18,437 nucleotides of DNA from DASTGO01 sp035719045 (GCA_035719045.1 DASTGO010000538.1:1-18437); one strand, 5' to 3'; counted from the stretch's first letter, positions 6,346 to 13,684 are shown. Notes: a model not told the origin generated them from the letters alone. A program made the numbers and translations.

Positions 6346-8640
6346 TCAGGTCGGGTCAGGGCGGCCGAGCAGGGCACGGGCGGCGACCACGACATCGTCC
6401 TCGGAGGCGAGCACGAGTTCGGCGGCGTCCCCGAGCGGCACGAACGAGTCCTCGGCGGTGACCCGCGCCAGCCGCCCGGTGAACCCCGCCTCGAGCAGGT
6501 CGGTGATCAGCCCCTCGCTGACCCCGCCGCTGCGGCGCGTCTCGTCCACCACCAGCAGGCGGCCCGTCTCGCGGGCCTCCCGCAGCACGTCCTCGACCGG
6601 CAGCGGCGCCAGCCACCGCAGGTCGACCACACGGCAGCCGATGCCTTCCGCGGCCAGCCGCCGGGAGGCCCGCAGCGACATTCGCAGCCCGTTGCCGAAG
6701 GTGGCGATGGTCAGGTCGTTGCCGCTGCCCCAGGTGGCCGCCCGCCCGATCGGGATGTGCCCCATCTGCCAGGTGTCCGGCGGAGCGTACGGGGCACGCC
6801 AGCCGCCGTCACCGGGTTCGGCCAGGTCCCGCTCGTGGTACAGGGCGATCGGCTCGAGGAAGACACAGACGGTGCCCTCGGCCTCGGCTGCGGCCAGGCA
6901 GCTGCGCAGCAGGGCGGGGGCGTCCGAGGGATGGGCCGGGCAGGCGACGACCAGCCCGGGGATGTCCCGGAGCACCGCGACGGCGTTGTCGTTGTGGAAG
7001 TGCCCGCCGAAACCCTTCTGGTACGCCAGGCCAGCGATCCGGACCACCAGCGGGTTCCGGTAGGCCCCCTGGGAGAAGAACCGCAGGCTGGCAGCCTCGC
7101 CCCGGAGCTGGTCCTCGGCGTTGTGCAGGTAGGCCAGGTACTGGATCTCCGGGACCGGCAGCAGACCGGCCAGTCCCGCCCCGAGCGCCAGGCCGAGGAC
7201 GGACTGCTCGTCCAGCAGGGTGTCGATCACCCGGGAGGCGCCGAGTTTGCGCTGCAGGCCGCGGGTCACCCCGTACACGCCGCCCTTGCGCGCGACATCC
7301 TCCCCGAGCACGACCAGGTGCGGGGCGGCGGCGCCCGCGTCGAGCAGGGCCCGGTTGATCGTCTGGCCGAGGGTCAGCGGCTCCTCGGTCTCCGGCAGCC
7401 GGTCGGCGAACACCCGGTGCCGTTCGGATGGGTCGGCGGCCATCGCGGCCCGGTCGGCGACCGCTCCGGGACGGCCGGGCTGCAGCGGGGCCATCACCTG
7501 CTCGGCGCTGGTCAGCCGGGGCCGCCCGACCGCCTCGGCCACCGCCGCCGTCACCTCGTCCCGGCAGCCGGTCCAGCGGGACCGGACCTGGGCCGGGGTG
7601 AGCAGCCGGGCCCGGACCACGGCCCGCATGGTCGCGGCGAGCGGGTCCCGCTGCAGGTCGGCCTGGATCTCCACCGGGGTGCGGTAGGCGGACTCCAGGT
7701 CCGACCCGGCGTGTCCGCCGATCCGCACGGTCGCCAGGTGCAGCAGCACGGGCACCTGCCGCTCCCGGGCCAGTGCGGCGGCCTCTCGCGCCACCCGCAG
7801 GGTCTCCACCGGGTCGTAGCCGTCGGCGTAGCGGTACTCCAGGCCGGGCCGGCCTTCGTACAGGGCCTGGATCCAGCCCTCGGGGGTGCGCACCGAGATC
7901 CCGAGCCCGTTGTCCTCGCAGACCAGCAGCAGCGGCAGCGGGATCTGCTGCCGGGCCGTCCAGCAGGCCGCGTTGACCGCCCCGGTGGCGGTGGAGTGGT
8001 TGGCCGAGGCGTCCCCGAACCCGGCCACCACGAGGGCGTCGTCCCGCCAGCGCAGCGGCCGCCGCAACCGGGCAGGCAGATTCTGCTGCCGCCCGATCGC
8101 CCAGGCGACGCCGAGGGCCCGGGGCAGGTGGCTGGCGATCGTCGAGGTCTGCGGGATCACCGCGAGGTCCGGATGGCCGAACACCTTGTGGCGGCCGCCG
8201 GCGATCGGCTCGTCCGCGCTGCCGGCCAGCCCGAGCGCGACGTCCAGGACGGCGTCACCGTGGCCGGCCCGCGCGGCCCGGGCCAGGTAGAAGCCGCCGG
8301 ACCGGTAGTGCAGCAGGGCCGGATCGCCGGGCCGGGTGACCAGGCCGACCGCGGCGTTCGCCTCATGACCGGCCGAGCCGATCGTGAAGAAGCCGCATCC
8401 CGCGGCGCGCATCCTCCGGGCGGCGACGTCGAGCCAGCGGCTGGCCATCTGCGCGGACAGCAGGTCGAGCAGATCCTGCTCCTCGGCGGCGGTGACCGGC
8501 TGCGCACCACGGACGGGGGCGGTGTCCAGCCCGTCGAGCACGGGCGCCAGGTGCGCGACCAACTCCTCGCCCGGTCCGGCCCCGGCAAGGTCCACCGGCG
8601 CAGGTGCAGTCACCTCGGGTGACCATCCACGGTGGCCCAT
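6346..8640 (-). CDS. Fused alpha+beta 2-oxoacid dehydrogenase E1 component (ThDP-dependent)
   Basis: The 764-aa protein joins the two E1 subunits of pyruvate/branched-chain 2-oxoacid dehydrogenases. The alpha half (about 45-400) has HYRSGGF, a ThDP site GDASAN (209-214) where GDG is usual, and CEDNGLGISV (241-250). The beta half (about 420-764) has VVLGEDVARKGGVYGVTRGL (444-463), the DEQSVLGLALG block, IPGLVVACP and the transketolase C-terminal VVDETRRSGGVSEGL. E1 decarboxylates a 2-oxoacid and acylates the lipoyl group of E2. No E2 or E3 gene is in the window, so partner and substrate are unknown. ATG 8640 is the likely start, with AGGAG unusually close upstream; GTG 8613 is possible, and the frame is open to 8739. 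A divergent GntR regulator follows. Confidence 0.88.
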   Translation of the reverse strand: MGHRGWSPEVTAPAPVDLAGAGPGEELVAHLAPVLDGLDTAPVRGAQPVTAAEEQDLLDLLSAQMASRWLDVAARRMRAAGCGFFTIGSAGHEANAAVGLVTRPGDPALLHYRSGGFYLARAARAGHGDAVLDVALGLAGSADEPIAGGRHKVFGHPDLAVIPQTSTIASHLPRALGVAWAIGRQQNLPARLRRPLRWRDDALVVAGFGDASANHSTATGAVNAACWTARQQIPLPLLLVCEDNGLGISVRTPEGWIQALYEGRPGLEYRYADGYDPVETLRVAREAAALARERQVPVLLHLATVRIGGHAGSDLESAYRTPVEIQADLQRDPLAATMRAVVRARLLTPAQVRSRWTGCRDEVTAAVAEAVGRPRLTSAEQVMAPLQPGRPGAVADRAAMAADPSERHRVFADRLPETEEPLTLGQTINRALLDAGAAAPHLVVLGEDVARKGGVYGVTRGLQRKLGASRVIDTLLDEQSVLGLALGAGLAGLLPVPEIQYLAYLHNAEDQLRGEAASLRFFSQGAYRNPLVVRIAGLAYQKGFGGHFHNDNAVAVLRDIPGLVVACPAHPSDAPALLRSCLAAAEAEGTVCVFLEPIALYHERDLAEPGDGGWRAPYAPPDTWQMGHIPIGRAATWGSGNDLTIATFGNGLRMSLRASRRLAAEGIGCRVVDLRWLAPLPVEDVLREARETGRLLVVDETRRSGGVSEGLITDLLEAGFTGRLARVTAEDSFVPLGDAAELVLASEDDVVVAARALLGRPDPT

Positions 8641-8923
8641 GCTCCTATCCTGGCAGGGCCGCGGGGTACCCCGTGGGAGGTGGCGGGCGACGCACCCGGG
8701 ATGACGGGCGGGGCGCGGACCGGACCCCGGCGGGACCACGGATTCACCGGAGGGCCGTCCGCCTGTGACCGGCCTGCGACCCGCCGCCGAGCGCCGACCA
8801 CCCCTGACATGCCATTCTCGTGCTCTGTCTCGCCGACCCGAGGGGCGTCAGGGGCAGACACGACCGGCCGGGAGCAGGGAGAGCCGGCCGGTAGCCAGGA
8901 CGCCGAGGGAGAGGGAGGTCAGC
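8641..8923. promoter_or_regulatory. Divergent control region between E1 and the GntR gene
   Basis: This 283-bp region must hold both promoters. An inverted repeat cccctgac (8801-8808) and gtcagggg (8847-8854), 38 bp apart, is the only symmetry I noticed. CTGACA at 8804-8809 resembles a -35 box but lacks a good -10 partner. No FadR-like TGGT-N3-ACCA site was seen. Regulation of E1 by the neighbouring GntR protein is inferred from the divergent layout. Confidence 0.35.
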
Positions 8924-9583
8924 GTGGCCGAGGACGCCGCGCCGCGGGGGGGAGCCCGGACCCGGCTGGCCGACGACGTGTACCGGGAGTTGCGGACGGA
9001 CATCCTGCTCGGCCGGCTGCGGCCCCGCGACCACCTGGTCGAGGTCGACCTGGCCGAACGCCTGCAGGTGAGCCGGACCCCGATCCGGGAGAGCCTGCAG
9101 CGACTGGCCGCCGACGGGCTGATCGTCTCCCACCGGCGGCGCTGGGTGGTCTACGAGCACACCCTCGAGGAGATCGCCGACATCTACGAGGTCCGGATGG
9201 CCCTGGAGGGCTACGCCGCCCGGCTGGCCTGTCAGCGCGCCACGGCCGAGCAGGTCAGCCGGCTCAAGGAGTGGTTCGACGACCGGCCCGCCGACGGGTC
9301 GTCGTGGTTCCCGGAGTTCAACACCCGGTTCCACGAGCTCATCACCGAGGCGGCCAACAACCCGTACTTCCAGCGGCTGGCGGACAGCAACCGCTTCTAC
9401 ACCTTCAACAATCAGCTGGCCGAGTACTACGACCGGCAGGACGTCCAGGACTCCAACGCCCAGCACGCGATCATCCTCGAGGCGATCCTGGCCCGTGACC
9501 CGGAGGCCGCCGAGCGGGCCGCCCGCGATCACGTCGAATTCTCGCTGCGGCTGATCCGCGAACGCCTGCACGGCCAGGGCTGA
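8924..9583 (+). CDS. GntR family transcriptional regulator, FCD (FadR) subfamily
   Basis: The 219-aa protein has an N-terminal winged helix (about 12-80), with VYRELRTDILLGRLRPRDHL and the recognition helix QVSRTPIRESLQRLAADGLI. An all-helical FCD effector domain (about 85-215) follows. Three putative metal-binding histidines are visible: H137 (FHELI), H181 (QHAII) and H203 (RDHVEF). The first ligand, normally Asp, appears to be N133. Such regulators usually sense a carboxylic acid. The GTG start at 8924 is chosen because GGGAGG lies just upstream and the winged helix begins soon after; the frame is open to 8765, but the extra residues are low-complexity. It is divergent from the E1 gene, its likely target. 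Confidence 0.92.
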   Translation: MAEDAAPRGGARTRLADDVYRELRTDILLGRLRPRDHLVEVDLAERLQVSRTPIRESLQRLAADGLIVSHRRRWVVYEHTLEEIADIYEVRMALEGYAARLACQRATAEQVSRLKEWFDDRPADGSSWFPEFNTRFHELITEAANNPYFQRLADSNRFYTFNNQLAEYYDRQDVQDSNAQHAIILEAILARDPEAAERAARDHVEFSLRLIRERLHGQG

Positions 9584-9652
9584 GCCACCGCCGTACCGGT
9601 CGTCCCGGGGCCGAGTGCCGAGCCCGGCGGTTCCGCGGCGGCAGATGGGGAT

Positions 9653-9684
9653 CACCGGTCCCGGCGACGCGGCCGGAACCGGTG
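9653..9684. terminator. Stem-loop between convergent genes
   Basis: Arms 9653-9665 (caccggtcccggc) and 9672-9684 pair over 13 bp with one mismatch, around a 6-nt loop. It lies between the ends of the convergent GntR gene (9583) and lytic transglycosylase gene (9693), so it probably terminates both. There is no T-tract. Confidence 0.6.
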
Positions 9685-9692
9685 TCGGCGGG

Positions 9693-11189
9693 TCAGGGTG
9701 CCGTCGGGGTGCCCGTCGCCGTACCAGTGCCCGTCGCCGTACCAGTGCCCGTCGTGGTCGTCGGGGTGGCCGTGGTGGGCGTGGCCGTGCCAGTACCGGT
9801 CGCGGTCGGCGTCGGGCTCCCGGTCGGCGTCGCAGTCGGGCTCGTCGTCGGGTCCGCGGTCGGGGACGGCGAGGTGGTCGGGCTCGTCGTCGGACTACTG
9901 GTCGGGCTCGTGGTCGTGGACGGTGACGCCGTCGGGTCCGTGGTCGGGGACGGCGAAGTCGTCGGACTACTGGTCGGGCTCGTCGTCGTGGACGGCGACG
10001 CCGTCGGGTCCGTGGTCGGGGACGGGGAAGTCGTCGGACTACTGGTCGGGGACGGCGACGTTGTCGGGTCCGTGGTCGGACTACTGGTCGGGGACGGCGA
10101 CGCTGTCGGGTCCGTGGTCGGACTCCCGGTCGGGTCCGTCGTCGGGGACGGCGAAGTCGTCGGACTACTGGTCGGGTCCGTGATCGGGGACGGCAGCGTC
10201 GCGGCCGGCGGGTTGCCGGCGTTCGCGGGAGGTCCGGGCGGGTTGGTGTCCACACCGGGGGGCGGGGTCGGGATGGCCGTCGGGGTGCCGGTGGCGTAGG
10301 AATCCGCGAGCGCGAGCACCAGCCCCACGTAGCTGTTGGAGTGGTTGTACCGGTAGACGGCGTTCCAGCGGTCGGTCTGGGTGGACAGGTCTCCGCCGCC
10401 CGCACACAGGTACCGGGCAGCGCCCAGCGCCGCGTCGTCCACGTTCTGCGGGTCGGCGATCCCGTCCCCGTTGCCGTCGGCTCCGTAGGCCGTCCACGTC
10501 CCGGGGATGAACTGCATCGGCCCGACCGCCCGGTCGTAGACGGCGTTGCCGTCCAGCCGCCCGCCGTCGGTGTCGCGGATCGCGGGGAAGCCGTTGCCGT
10601 CCAGCAGCGGACCGTAGATGGCGGGGGAGACCCGGCCGTCCGCCGTGACCCCGGCACCGCCGAACCGGGCGTGGTTGCTCTCCACCCGTCCGATCCCGGC
10701 CAGCAGGCTCCAGCTGATCTTGCACTGCGGGTCCTGGGTGGCCATGGTCTGCGCTGCCTTGACGTAGGCCTGCAGCACCCGGGCCGGAATCCCCGAGGAG
10801 GTCAGCGCCTGGGTGACGACCGGTCCGGTGGGCGGGGCGGTCGTCGTCGGGATGAGCGCCGACAGTTGCGTCCCGGCCACCGGGGAGGCCAGCACCAGCA
10901 CCTGGGGATCGGAGTGCCCCGGTGCCGGCGGCTCACGGTCGTCGAACCCGGCACCGGCCCGGTCCTGCCCGGAGCCGGAGATCGCCTCCCGGGGGTCCGG
11001 GTCGACGACGGAGGCACCCGAGCCACCGGCCGGCACCGTCTCCGCGCCGGAGATCGCCCCGGCGTTGAGGCTGCTGGCCAGGACCAGCGGCAGCCCGAGC
11101 GGCAGTCCCAGGACCACGGCCCTGACCGCCGGGGTCCGTAGCCGGCACGGGATCCGTGTGAACCGTCGGAATGCCTCGCCCCCACCCAT
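9693..11189 (-). CDS. Secreted lytic transglycosylase with a long Ser/Thr/Pro/Asp repeat tail
   Basis: The 498-aa protein cleaves the glycan backbone of peptidoglycan. Residues 1-20 are basic, followed by a hydrophobic signal or anchor helix (about 22-45). A linker precedes the SLT/MltB-like domain (about 125-295): LLAGIGRVESNHARFGG carries the likely catalytic E170, then VGPMQFIP (222-229), an EF-hand-like DGNGDGIADPQNVDDAA and YRYNHSNSYV. Residues 300-498 are almost only S, T, P, D, A and G, arranged as 24-aa and 14-aa repeats, a plausible O-glycosylated wall-spanning stalk. The ATG at 11189 is preceded 6 nt upstream by TAGGGT, with TTCACA 18 bp further up, so the mRNA is probably leaderless. 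It is convergent with the GntR gene. Confidence 0.9.
   Translation of the reverse strand: MGGGEAFRRFTRIPCRLRTPAVRAVVLGLPLGLPLVLASSLNAGAISGAETVPAGGSGASVVDPDPREAISGSGQDRAGAGFDDREPPAPGHSDPQVLVLASPVAGTQLSALIPTTTAPPTGPVVTQALTSSGIPARVLQAYVKAAQTMATQDPQCKISWSLLAGIGRVESNHARFGGAGVTADGRVSPAIYGPLLDGNGFPAIRDTDGGRLDGNAVYDRAVGPMQFIPGTWTAYGADGNGDGIADPQNVDDAALGAARYLCAGGGDLSTQTDRWNAVYRYNHSNSYVGLVLALADSYATGTPTAIPTPPPGVDTNPPGPPANAGNPPAATLPSPITDPTSSPTTSPSPTTDPTGSPTTDPTASPSPTSSPTTDPTTSPSPTSSPTTSPSPTTDPTASPSTTTSPTSSPTTSPSPTTDPTASPSTTTSPTSSPTTSPTTSPSPTADPTTSPTATPTGSPTPTATGTGTATPTTATPTTTTGTGTATGTGTATGTPTAP
9696..10195. repeat. In-gene minisatellite encoding the STPD-rich tail
   Basis: Two 72-bp copies (9886-9957 and 9958-10029) differ at a few bases, and two 42-bp copies (10039-10080 and 10081-10122) differ at one base. 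More degenerate units flank them. All periods are multiples of 3, so copy-number change alters tail length without a frameshift. The array lies within the lytic transglycosylase gene (minus strand). Confidence 0.85.
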
Positions 11190-11195
11190 ACCGGG

Positions 11196-11225
11196 ACCCT
11201 AGGCAACCCTGCGTCGCCGTGTGAA
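11196..11225 (-). promoter_or_regulatory. Predicted leaderless promoter of the lytic transglycosylase gene
   Basis: On the minus strand, TTCACA (11220-11225) and TAGGGT (11196-11201) are 18 bp apart, and TAGGGT ends 6 nt before the ATG at 11189. Transcription would start at about the A of the ATG. There is no Shine-Dalgarno, in agreement with a leaderless mRNA. Confidence 0.5.
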
Positions 11226-11235
11226 CCCCTCACCT

Positions 11236-11256
11236 GGCACATGTCACGGATGTGCC
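11236..11256. promoter_or_regulatory. Operator-like inverted repeat upstream of the lytic transglycosylase promoter
   Basis: ggcacat (11236-11242) and atgtgcc (11250-11256) are exact inverted 7-bp arms around gtcacgg. It starts 10 bp upstream of the predicted -35 box, where an activator would bind. I cannot name the regulator. Confidence 0.4.
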
Positions 11257-11391
11257 ATGTACCGTTCGAGCCAGGTAAAGGCCTTCTGAAGTCCTGAAAC
11301 TACTGATCGTGACGCCCGCCAACCCACTGCGCGATCACGTTCCGACTCCGCCTGCCCAGCCCGGCGCCCGTCCACGCGACGCCCGGCGAGC

Positions 11392-11441
11392 CGCACTGAC
11401 AACAGTCCCGCACTGACAACAGTCCCGCGCTGACGACAGCC
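11392..11441. repeat. 17-bp x 3 tandem array downstream of the Fpg/Nei gene
   Basis: Units 11392-11408 and 11409-11425 (cgcactgacaacagtcc) are identical; a third, 11426-11441, has diverged and lost a base. Each perfect unit has a 4-bp symmetry, ACTG-acaa-CAGT. It begins about 50 nt beyond the glycosylase stop codon on the minus strand. Confidence 0.8.
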
Positions 11442-11492
11442 GCGGCCGTGGACGGCCCGCCCGGCGCGGGTCTGCGCAGGAGTCCGCCGTGA

Positions 11493-12368
11493 CTACTTCA
11501 GCAGCCGGGACAGCCGGCGGTCGGCCAGCACCTTGCCGCCGGTCTGGCAGGTCGGGCAGTACTGCAGCGCGGAGTCGGCGAAGCTCACCTCACGGACGGC
11601 GTCCCCGCACACCGGGCAGGCCTGCCCGGCCCGCCCGTGGACCCGCATCCCGGCGCGTTTGGCGTCCTTCAGTTCCTTGGCGGGCTTGCCCCGGGCTGCG
11701 TCCACCGCGGAGGTGAGCACCGAGCGCAGGGCGTCGTACAGCCGGGTCACCTCGGCCTCGTCGAGCCGGCCGGCGATGGCGAACGGCGACAGCCGCGCGG
11801 CGTGCAGTACCTCGTCGCTGTAGGCATTGCCCACCCCGGCCAGGATCGACTGGTCGCGCAGCAGCCCCTTGACCTGCTGCCGCGAGCCCTCGAGGATGCC
11901 GGCGAGCCGGGCCTGGTCGAAGCCGCCTGCCAGCGGGTCCGGGCCGAGCGAGGCGATCCCGGGCACGTCGGCGATCGAGCGGACGACATACACCGCGAGC
12001 CGCTTCTGGGTGCCCGCCTCGGTCAGGTCGAAACCGGGCTCGTCACCGGTCTCGGGGTCGAGCAGCCGGACCCGCAGTGCCAGCGGGCTCTTGCCGGGCC
12101 GGATCGCCGTGGACGGCAGCGCGTCGGACCAGCGCAGCCACCCCGCCCGGGCCAGGTGGAAGACCAGATGCACCCCGTCGACGTCGAGGTCGAGGAACTT
12201 GCCGTGCCGCTGCACCGCGGTGACGGTCAGCCCATGCAGAGCGGTCGGTGGCGGGTCGTAGGTCTTGAGCACGCTGATCGCGCCGACGTCCACCCGGGCG
12301 ACCACCCGACCCACCGCCTGCTGGCGCAGGAAGTCGGCCAGCGCCTCAACCTCCGGCAGTTCCGGCAT
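11493..12368 (-). CDS. Fpg/Nei family DNA glycosylase (actinobacterial type)
   Basis: This base-excision-repair enzyme removes oxidised bases and nicks the abasic site. The 291-aa protein starts MPELPEVEAL; after Met removal, P2 is the catalytic nucleophile and E3 assists. K57 lies in RHGKFLDL. The helix-two-turn-helix spans RDQSILAGVGNAYSDEVL (171-188), and a C-terminal zinc finger uses C251, C254, C271 and C274. The segment before the last cysteine pair reads SFADSALQYCPTCQ, without the Arg that classic Fpg carries in its GR-T/S turn, as in an actinobacterial branch of the family; lesion preference may therefore differ. The gene starts at ATG 12368 because the N-terminal Pro must follow Met. 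There is no Shine-Dalgarno; CAGACT ends 6 nt upstream. Confidence 0.93.
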   Translation of the reverse strand: MPELPEVEALADFLRQQAVGRVVARVDVGAISVLKTYDPPPTALHGLTVTAVQRHGKFLDLDVDGVHLVFHLARAGWLRWSDALPSTAIRPGKSPLALRVRLLDPETGDEPGFDLTEAGTQKRLAVYVVRSIADVPGIASLGPDPLAGGFDQARLAGILEGSRQQVKGLLRDQSILAGVGNAYSDEVLHAARLSPFAIAGRLDEAEVTRLYDALRSVLTSAVDAARGKPAKELKDAKRAGMRVHGRAGQACPVCGDAVREVSFADSALQYCPTCQTGGKVLADRRLSRLLK

Positions 12369-12509
12369 GCCGACAGTCTGCCCGGCCCCACCGTCAACGG
12401 CGACGCCTCGACGCAGACCTCGACGTCCCCGGCGAGGTGGTCACCCGCTGCCGGCGCTGCGGCATCCCCGTCGCCGGCGGCCGCCGACGGACCCTCGGCC
12501 CATCGGCCC

Positions 12510-13022
12510 TCAGTCCGAGTGGATCAGGCGCAGCGGGCCGGTCGGCGGGGAGTCCACCTGCACCTCATGCCGGCAGGTGAGGCTGAACCCGGGATTCTCG
12601 TCCAGGGTGACGAACGCGGTGACGACGTGGGTCGGGCGGCGGCGGGGCAGGCTGACCGAGACGTCGAGGCCGACGCAGGCGTTCGGCTCCAGCTCCCGCA
12701 GCCGGCAGCGGACCACCTGCCGGCTGTCCACCCGCTCGGTGAGGACCTCGGCGCCGGCCGGCGGGGTCACCGAGGTCACCCGGACCCCCGGCGGCAGGGC
12801 CACCCCGATGCACAGGTCGGACAGCCGGTCCCGATGCGGGTTGGCGGCCATCACCAGCAGCTCCGCGGGCTCCCCGTTCGCGGCCGGCAGCGAGTCGACC
12901 ATGACCACGGGCAGCGGACCGATGTCCGCCGGGCCGGTGACCGTACGGTCCGGAACCGGCACCGGAACGGGTGCAGGCCACGACGGCAGCTCGAGTGCGT
13001 CGAAGGCTTTCGGTGCCTTCAT
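12510..13022 (-). CDS. Hypothetical protein with a DUF11-like beta-sandwich character
   Basis: The product is 170 aa and I recognise no firm family. It begins MKAPKAFDALELPSW, then a PVPVPVP linker (about 18-24). The rest (about 45-165) alternates strand-like segments with VALPPGVRVTSVTPPAGAEV, RLRELEPNACVGLDVSVSLP and VTAFVTLDENPGF. This pattern (a 'large at the limit' bulk of Val/Leu/Pro strands ending in a weight-bearing C-terminal strand) recalls Ig-like DUF11/CARDB repeats. No signal peptide or transmembrane segment is visible, so it seems cytoplasmic, which is unusual for such domains. ATG 13022 is chosen for its strong Shine-Dalgarno (gaggagggg, 5 nt away); the frame is open to 13070. 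It is separated from the kinase operon by a stem-loop and a possible promoter. Confidence 0.75.
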   Translation of the reverse strand: MKAPKAFDALELPSWPAPVPVPVPDRTVTGPADIGPLPVVMVDSLPAANGEPAELLVMAANPHRDRLSDLCIGVALPPGVRVTSVTPPAGAEVLTERVDSRQVVRCRLRELEPNACVGLDVSVSLPRRRPTHVVTAFVTLDENPGFSLTCRHEVQVDSPPTGPLRLIHSD

Positions 13023-13185
13023 CGACCCCTCCTCGGTCCGCGCGGAATACCGGCCAGTGCCGACCCGCACCTGGTGACGACCGGCGCACCCCGTCGGCGA
13101 CGGCCACTGGTCACCCGGCGCTGTCCCGGCGGGTCAGGGTCGAGGGCATCACGCAGGTCAGCCCACAGGGAAGGGGCCGACCAGG

Positions 13186-13214
13186 ACGTTAGGGGGGACT
13201 TGAAGGTGCCTTGA
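13186..13214 (-). promoter_or_regulatory. Weak promoter candidate for the beta-rich hypothetical gene
   Basis: TCAAGG (13209-13214) and TAACGT (13186-13191), read on the minus strand, are 17 bp apart. They lie directly after the terminator of the kinase/DUF3037 operon, the expected place for a new promoter. The -35 match is poor and the leader would be about 155 nt. Confidence 0.3.
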
Positions 13215-13255
13215 CGGTGCCGGGCGACGGTGCGGGACCCGGCCGCCCGGCACCG
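13215..13255 (-). terminator. Stem-loop after the HipA-like/DUF3037 operon
   Basis: Arms 13215-13226 (cggtgccgggcg) and 13244-13255 pair perfectly over 12 bp, around a 17-nt loop. It starts right after the DUF3037 stop codon (13257-13259, minus strand), marking the end of the two-gene operon. Confidence 0.6.
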
Positions 13256-13256
13256 G

Positions 13257-13670
13257 CTACGGCTGGCGGACCAGGGCGGTGAGCAGGCGCTCCAGTTCGG
13301 CCACCGGGTCCGCGGTGAGACCGGAGTGCACCGGCCCGGGCTGGACGACGGTGCTGCGGGGAGCGGTGAGCCAGCCGAAACGCTCCCGCGGCCGGCGGCG
13401 GGCGGGCTGTCCCGCATCGTCCCCGCCGTCGCAGACCGCGACCACCCCGTGCAGCGCGGTCTCCACCAGTTCCAGGTCGACGCCCGCGTCCAGTGCCCGC
13501 AGCCGGGCCTGGTCGACGTGCACCCGGGCTCCGACGAAGTCCCGCGCCTGGCAGTACACGATCACCCCGACGTTGATGCACTCGCCGCGGTCGACCCGGG
13601 GGACGGCCCGCAGCAGCGCGTACTCGAAAGGCACCAGGCTCGGCGTCATCCCGACCACTCCGGGCGTCAT
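13257..13670 (-). CDS. DUF3037 family protein, partner of the HipA-like kinase
   Basis: The 137-aa protein has the DUF3037 hallmark near its start: FEYALLRAVPRVDRGECINV, continuing GVIVYC. A helical middle (RLRALDAGVDLELVETALHG) follows, then a C-terminal FGWLTAPRSTVVQPGPVHSG. Function is unknown; genes of this family frequently sit next to HipA-like kinase genes, as here. The ATG at 13670 overlaps the kinase stop codon as ATGA, indicating translational coupling. A 21-bp duplication supplies a second in-frame ATG at 13649 (130 aa) with the same GGAG spacing. DUF3037 homology begins after this second ATG, so either start gives the full domain. It may be a target, cofactor or antidote of the kinase. 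Confidence 0.82.
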   Translation of the reverse strand: MTPGVVGMTPSLVPFEYALLRAVPRVDRGECINVGVIVYCQARDFVGARVHVDQARLRALDAGVDLELVETALHGVVAVCDGGDDAGQPARRRPRERFGWLTAPRSTVVQPGPVHSGLTADPVAELERLLTALVRQP

Positions 13671-13684
13671 CCCGACCACTCCGG
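13643..13684. repeat. 21-bp exact tandem duplication over the kinase stop/DUF3037 start
   Basis: Two identical 21-bp units, 13643-13663 and 13664-13684. On the minus strand each carries GGAG followed 8 nt later by ATGA. The duplication is in frame and adds MTPGVVG before the ancestral start of DUF3037, leaving two equivalent ribosome-binding-site/start modules. The kinase ends at the first unit. Confidence 0.9.

Larger units (their letters stand above)
11190..11492. other. 303-bp intergenic region between the lytic transglycosylase and Fpg/Nei genes
   Basis: No gene is seen. It holds the transglycosylase promoter (11196-11225), an inverted repeat (11236-11256), an AT-richer stretch at about 11240-11300, and a 17-bp tandem array (11392-11441). 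I found no match to a c-di-AMP (ydaO) leader, the riboswitch often found upstream of actinobacterial wall hydrolases. Confidence 0.5.

Noticed and set aside
9844..10195. Regular direct repeats that could suggest a CRISPR array
   Set aside because: No unique spacers alternate with a constant repeat, and the units are codon-sized and lie in a coding tail. No cas genes are present.
9682..10299. A 205-codon Val/Gly/Ser-rich plus-strand frame that looks like a hydrophobic repeat protein
   Set aside because: It is the complement of the STPD repeat tail of the lytic transglycosylase; the regular pattern comes from the repeats. No ribosome-binding site or membrane-protein logic.
8744..10657. A 637-codon minus-strand frame rich in Arg and Pro
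   Set aside because: Shadow of the GntR and lytic transglycosylase genes; the Arg/Pro blocks are the repeat tail read in the wrong frame.
11190..11492. Possible c-di-AMP riboswitch upstream of a wall hydrolase
   Set aside because: The conserved ydaO core was not seen, and the predicted transcript starts at the start codon, leaving no leader.
12440..12500. A plus-strand stretch encoding TRCRRCGIPV, like half a zinc ribbon
   Set aside because: There is only one CxxC, no start with a ribosome-binding site, and it reads into the antisense strand of the hypothetical gene.
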